Assembly (NCBI GenBank): GCA_019115605.1 | Contig: DXDG01000006.1 | Coordinates: 1-64,000, forward strand | DNA: 64,000 nucleotides | Source of the DNA: Candidatus Alistipes faecigallinarum | GTDB taxonomy: Bacteria > Bacteroidota > Bacteroidia > Bacteroidales > Rikenellaceae | Reading direction: 5' to 3' | Shown: one piece after another, positions 61,864 to 64,000 of the stretch | How the letters are laid out: every line of letters starts with the position of its first letter | How positions within the stretch are numbered: the first letter of the stretch is position 1 | Program-made: the position numbers and the translations under genes | The notes under the pieces: generated by a model | The model's database searches: none | The model's input: the letters and a program-made list of their open reading frames with translations, nothing else | What the model was told of the DNA's origin: nothing

Positions 61864-62409
61864 CTACCGCACCTTGCGGATGATCTCGCCGCCGTGACGG
61901 ATCGCCTCCTCGTTCTGGGGAAGCATCTTCCACGCACGTTCGGGCAGCGACTTCTTCAAACCGACCATGACGTTCTCCATCTCCACGACGGGGCAAACCT
62001 TGAGATAGCCGCCCAGAATCATCGTGTTGAAGAGCTTCGCCTGGCCCATCTTCGCACACTCGGCCGTGGCGTCGATCGCATAGACCGAGATGTCCGTACG
62101 CACGGGATGGCGCGTAATGCCGTTCGTATCGTAGATCAGCACACCGCCCGGCTTGACCAGCGGCTCGAACTTCTCCATCGACTGCTGGTTCAGGATGATC
62201 GCCGTGTCGAACTCGTGGGCGATGGGCGAGGAGATCTTCCTGTCGGAGAGAATGACCGTCACGTTGGCCGTACCGCCGCGCATCTCGGGGCCGTAGGAGG
62301 GCATCCAGGTTACCTCGAAACCCTGCATCACGCCCGAATAGGCCAGAATCTTACCCATCGAAAGGACGCCCTGTCCTCCGAATCCTGCTATGATCATTGT
62401 CTCTTTCAT
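61864..62409 (-). CDS. korC: 2-oxoacid:ferredoxin oxidoreductase, gamma subunit
   Basis: A 181-residue subunit with the POR-gamma fold opening (MIIAGFGGQGVLSMGKILAY), and segments PSYGPEMRGGTANVTVILS and NTMILGGYLKV. It holds the CoA/gamma domain of a ferredoxin-dependent 2-oxoacid oxidoreductase. Its start overlaps the stop of the beta subunit gene (ATGA). Substrate is most likely 2-oxoglutarate or a branched-chain 2-oxoacid. Confidence 0.93.
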   Translation of the reverse strand: MKETMIIAGFGGQGVLSMGKILAYSGVMQGFEVTWMPSYGPEMRGGTANVTVILSDRKISSPIAHEFDTAIILNQQSMEKFEPLVKPGGVLIYDTNGITRHPVRTDISVYAIDATAECAKMGQAKLFNTMILGGYLKVCPVVEMENVMVGLKKSLPERAWKMLPQNEEAIRHGGEIIRKVR

Positions 62410-63182
62410 CGCGTCTCCTCCATTTTTACGTCCTTGATATCGCCCAGCGGATAGAAGGGCAGCATGTTCTCGGCAAGCCACTGGTTCGAAGCCACCGGCG
62501 AGAGCTTCCAGCCGCTGTTGCAGGTCGAAACGACCTCCACGAGCGAGAAGCCGTTGCCGGCCATCGAATTTTCGAACGCCTTGCGGATCGCCTTCTTGCA
62601 TTTGCGCACGTTGGCCGGCGTATGCACGCTCTGGCGCGTGATGTAGGTCGCACCGTCCAGATGGGCCATCATCTCGGCAATCTTGTAGGGGTAGCCGTTC
62701 AGCCGCGGATCACGTCCGTAGGGCGTCGTCGCGGTCTTCATGCCCAGCAGCGTCGTGGGGGCCATCTGACCGCCCGTCATGCCGTAGATCGCGTTGTTGA
62801 TATAGATCGCCACGACATTCTCACCGCGCGCCGCAGCATGGATCGACTCCGCCGTACCGATGGCCGACAGGTCGCCGTCGCCCTGGTAGGTGAAGACCAG
62901 ATTCTCGGGATACAGCCGCTTGACGGCCGTCGCCACGGCCAGCGCACGTCCATGCGCCGCCTCGATCCAGTCGATGTCGATGTAATTGTAGGCGAAGACC
63001 GAGCAGCCTACGGGCGAGATGCCCACGGCCTTCTCGGCGAGGCCCATCTCGTCGATGACCTCCGCCACGAGTTTGTGCACCGTGCCGTGGCTGCAGCCCG
63101 GGCAGTAGTGCATGACGTTATCGGTGATGAGTCTCGGTTTGGCGTAAACCAGATTCTCCTGTTTGATTTCAACCTCTGCCAT
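62406..63182 (-). CDS. korB: 2-oxoacid:ferredoxin oxidoreductase, beta (TPP-binding) subunit
   Basis: A 258-residue TPP-binding subunit. It has the Cys-containing HYCPGCSHGT segment (about 27-36) and the TPP/Mg motif GDGDLSAIG...YINNAIYGMTGGQ (about 100-140), typical of KorB/VorB. With alpha and gamma it converts a 2-oxoacid, CoA and oxidised ferredoxin to acyl-CoA, CO2 and reduced ferredoxin, central to anaerobic metabolism. No ferredoxin-like [4Fe-4S] domain is in this subunit; it would be a separate delta subunit outside the window. Confidence 0.94.
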   Translation of the reverse strand: MAEVEIKQENLVYAKPRLITDNVMHYCPGCSHGTVHKLVAEVIDEMGLAEKAVGISPVGCSVFAYNYIDIDWIEAAHGRALAVATAVKRLYPENLVFTYQGDGDLSAIGTAESIHAAARGENVVAIYINNAIYGMTGGQMAPTTLLGMKTATTPYGRDPRLNGYPYKIAEMMAHLDGATYITRQSVHTPANVRKCKKAIRKAFENSMAGNGFSLVEVVSTCNSGWKLSPVASNQWLAENMLPFYPLGDIKDVKMEETR

Positions 63183-63187
63183 CGTCG

Positions 63188-64000
63188 TTACTTTTTAATC
63201 AGTTTTTCCTTGAGTGCGTCAAGCACCTCGTCGGGCGTGAAGAGCATGCCGCCCTGACGTCCGTAGTGCTCCACGGGGGCCTTGCCGTTCACCGCGAGGC
63301 GTACATCCTCGACCATCTGCCCGGCATTGAGCTCGGCCGACAGGAATCCCTTCACGCCGCGGGCGGCGAGTTCGGCAATCTGCTTCTTCGGGAAGGGGTA
63401 GAGCGTGATCGGACGCAGCAGGCCCACCTTCAGGCCCTCGGCACGGGCCATCTCGACCGTCGCCGAGCAGATGCGCGCCGACGAACCGAAGGCCACGATG
63501 ACATACTCCGCATCGTCGCACTCGATGGCCTCGTAGCGCACCTCGTTCTCCTCCAGCTGGCGGTATTTCTCCTGCAGGCGCTGGTTGATGATCTCCATCT
63601 TCTCGGACTGCAGCTCAAGCGACGTTACGACGTTGCGCCCGCGGTCGGCGGGTTTGCCGTAGGCGGCCCAGGTGCGGCACTCGGCGGCGATCTCCTCGTT
63701 CGTGCGGCGCGGACGCTGCGGTGCGAGCACCACCTTCTCCATCATCTGGCCGATGGCACCGTCGGCGAGGATCATCGCCGGATTGCGGTACTTGAAGGCC
63801 AGGTCGAAGGCCTCGGCCACATGGTCGTGCATCTCCTGCACGGAGTTCGGGGCAAAGACGATCAGGTGGTAATCACCGTGTCCGCCGCCCTTGACGGCCT
63901 GGAAATAGTCGCCCTGCGAGGGCTGGATCGTACCCAGGCCCGGACCTCCGCGCTGGCAGTTGATGACCAGACACGGCAGCTCGGCTCCGGCCAGATAGCT
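63188..64000 (-). CDS. korA: 2-oxoacid:ferredoxin oxidoreductase, alpha subunit (cut by window end)
   Basis: The C-terminal 270 residues are present; the frame remains open to position 64000, with pyruvate-ferredoxin-oxidoreductase alpha-type sequence (ELPCLVINCQRGGPGLGTIQ, GDYFQAVKGGGHGDYHLIV), so the gene starts beyond the right edge. The visible C-terminal domain includes LKVGLLRPITLYPFPKKQI and ELNAGQMVEDVRLAV. It forms a complex with the beta and gamma subunits encoded next; spacing to korB is 5 nt. Confidence 0.94.
   Translation of the reverse strand, partial: SYLAGAELPCLVINCQRGGPGLGTIQPSQGDYFQAVKGGGHGDYHLIVFAPNSVQEMHDHVAEAFDLAFKYRNPAMILADGAIGQMMEKVVLAPQRPRRTNEEIAAECRTWAAYGKPADRGRNVVTSLELQSEKMEIINQRLQEKYRQLEENEVRYEAIECDDAEYVIVAFGSSARICSATVEMARAEGLKVGLLRPITLYPFPKKQIAELAARGVKGFLSAELNAGQMVEDVRLAVNGKAPVEHYGRQGGMLFTPDEVLDALKEKLIKK

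Overview
The window looks like a chromosome segment of a high-GC gut Bacteroidota, most like Alistipes/Rikenellaceae. The evidence is the repeated Bacteroidota promoter pattern (TTG, 19-21 nt, TAnnTTTG), the typical families (LytTR two-component pair, FimB/Mfa2-like and fimbrillin lipoproteins, FISUMP-type lipoproteins, secreted choloylglycine-hydrolase-family enzyme, CusA-TolC fusion, korABC, FloA/NfeD) and an IntDOT-like integrase. The species call is inference; no rRNA is present.

Layout. Positions 1-3755 are the right-hand part of an integrated mobile element, with lower GC than the rest. It carries a primase-helicase, a small conserved-looking protein and an IntDOT-like tyrosine integrase, all leftward, in two transcription units that share a 37-bp upstream element at identical spacing from the -7 box. 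Then come lepA, a long-chain acyl-CoA synthetase and tRNA-Gly(CCC). Immediately after the tRNA lies an AT-richer accessory island (about 7.7-13.3 kb). It encodes two paralogous uracil-DNA-glycosylase-like proteins with a conserved four-cysteine cluster, flanking a DUF1232 protein, a TM2-like membrane/coiled-coil protein, a small helical protein and a polytopic membrane protein. I recognise no known system matching this cassette, and it is my main candidate for something undescribed.

13.7-20.8 kb is a heavy-metal RND efflux locus (CusA fused to a TolC-like domain, CusB-like adaptor, LytS/LytTR pair). 21-29.8 kb holds single genes: aquaporin, LuxR regulator, DUF1349 protein, tRNA-Asp, Gfo/Idh/MocA oxidoreductase, zinc alcohol dehydrogenase, MscS channel, Mfa2-like lipoprotein, and a bile-salt-hydrolase/penicillin-acylase-family enzyme. 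At 29.9-30.5 kb is a complete promoter - cobalamin riboswitch - terminator unit with no recognisable gene inside it. Next are a MATE exporter, an AraC regulator and an AcrA-AcrB-OprM-TetR efflux operon (33.0-39.4 kb).

39.5-43.3 kb is a methionine/threonine-branch operon (metY-metX-hom). It is preceded by a 33-codon leader ORF with six Met codons in nine, followed by a terminator hairpin, which strongly suggests methionine attenuation. 43.3-47.6 kb carries three related surface lipoproteins; 47.8 kb an esterase; 48.7-54.0 kb a leftward operon (4HB-sensor-like membrane protein, TrkH, SPOR-like coiled-coil protein, NfeD, FloA). Divergent mtaB and a rightward overlapping gene string (zinc/manganese ABC permease, LptF/G permease, ribBA, fmt, a sulfatase-fold phosphotransferase) follow. 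The right edge is a leftward 2-oxoacid:ferredoxin oxidoreductase operon, with its alpha subunit cut by the window end.
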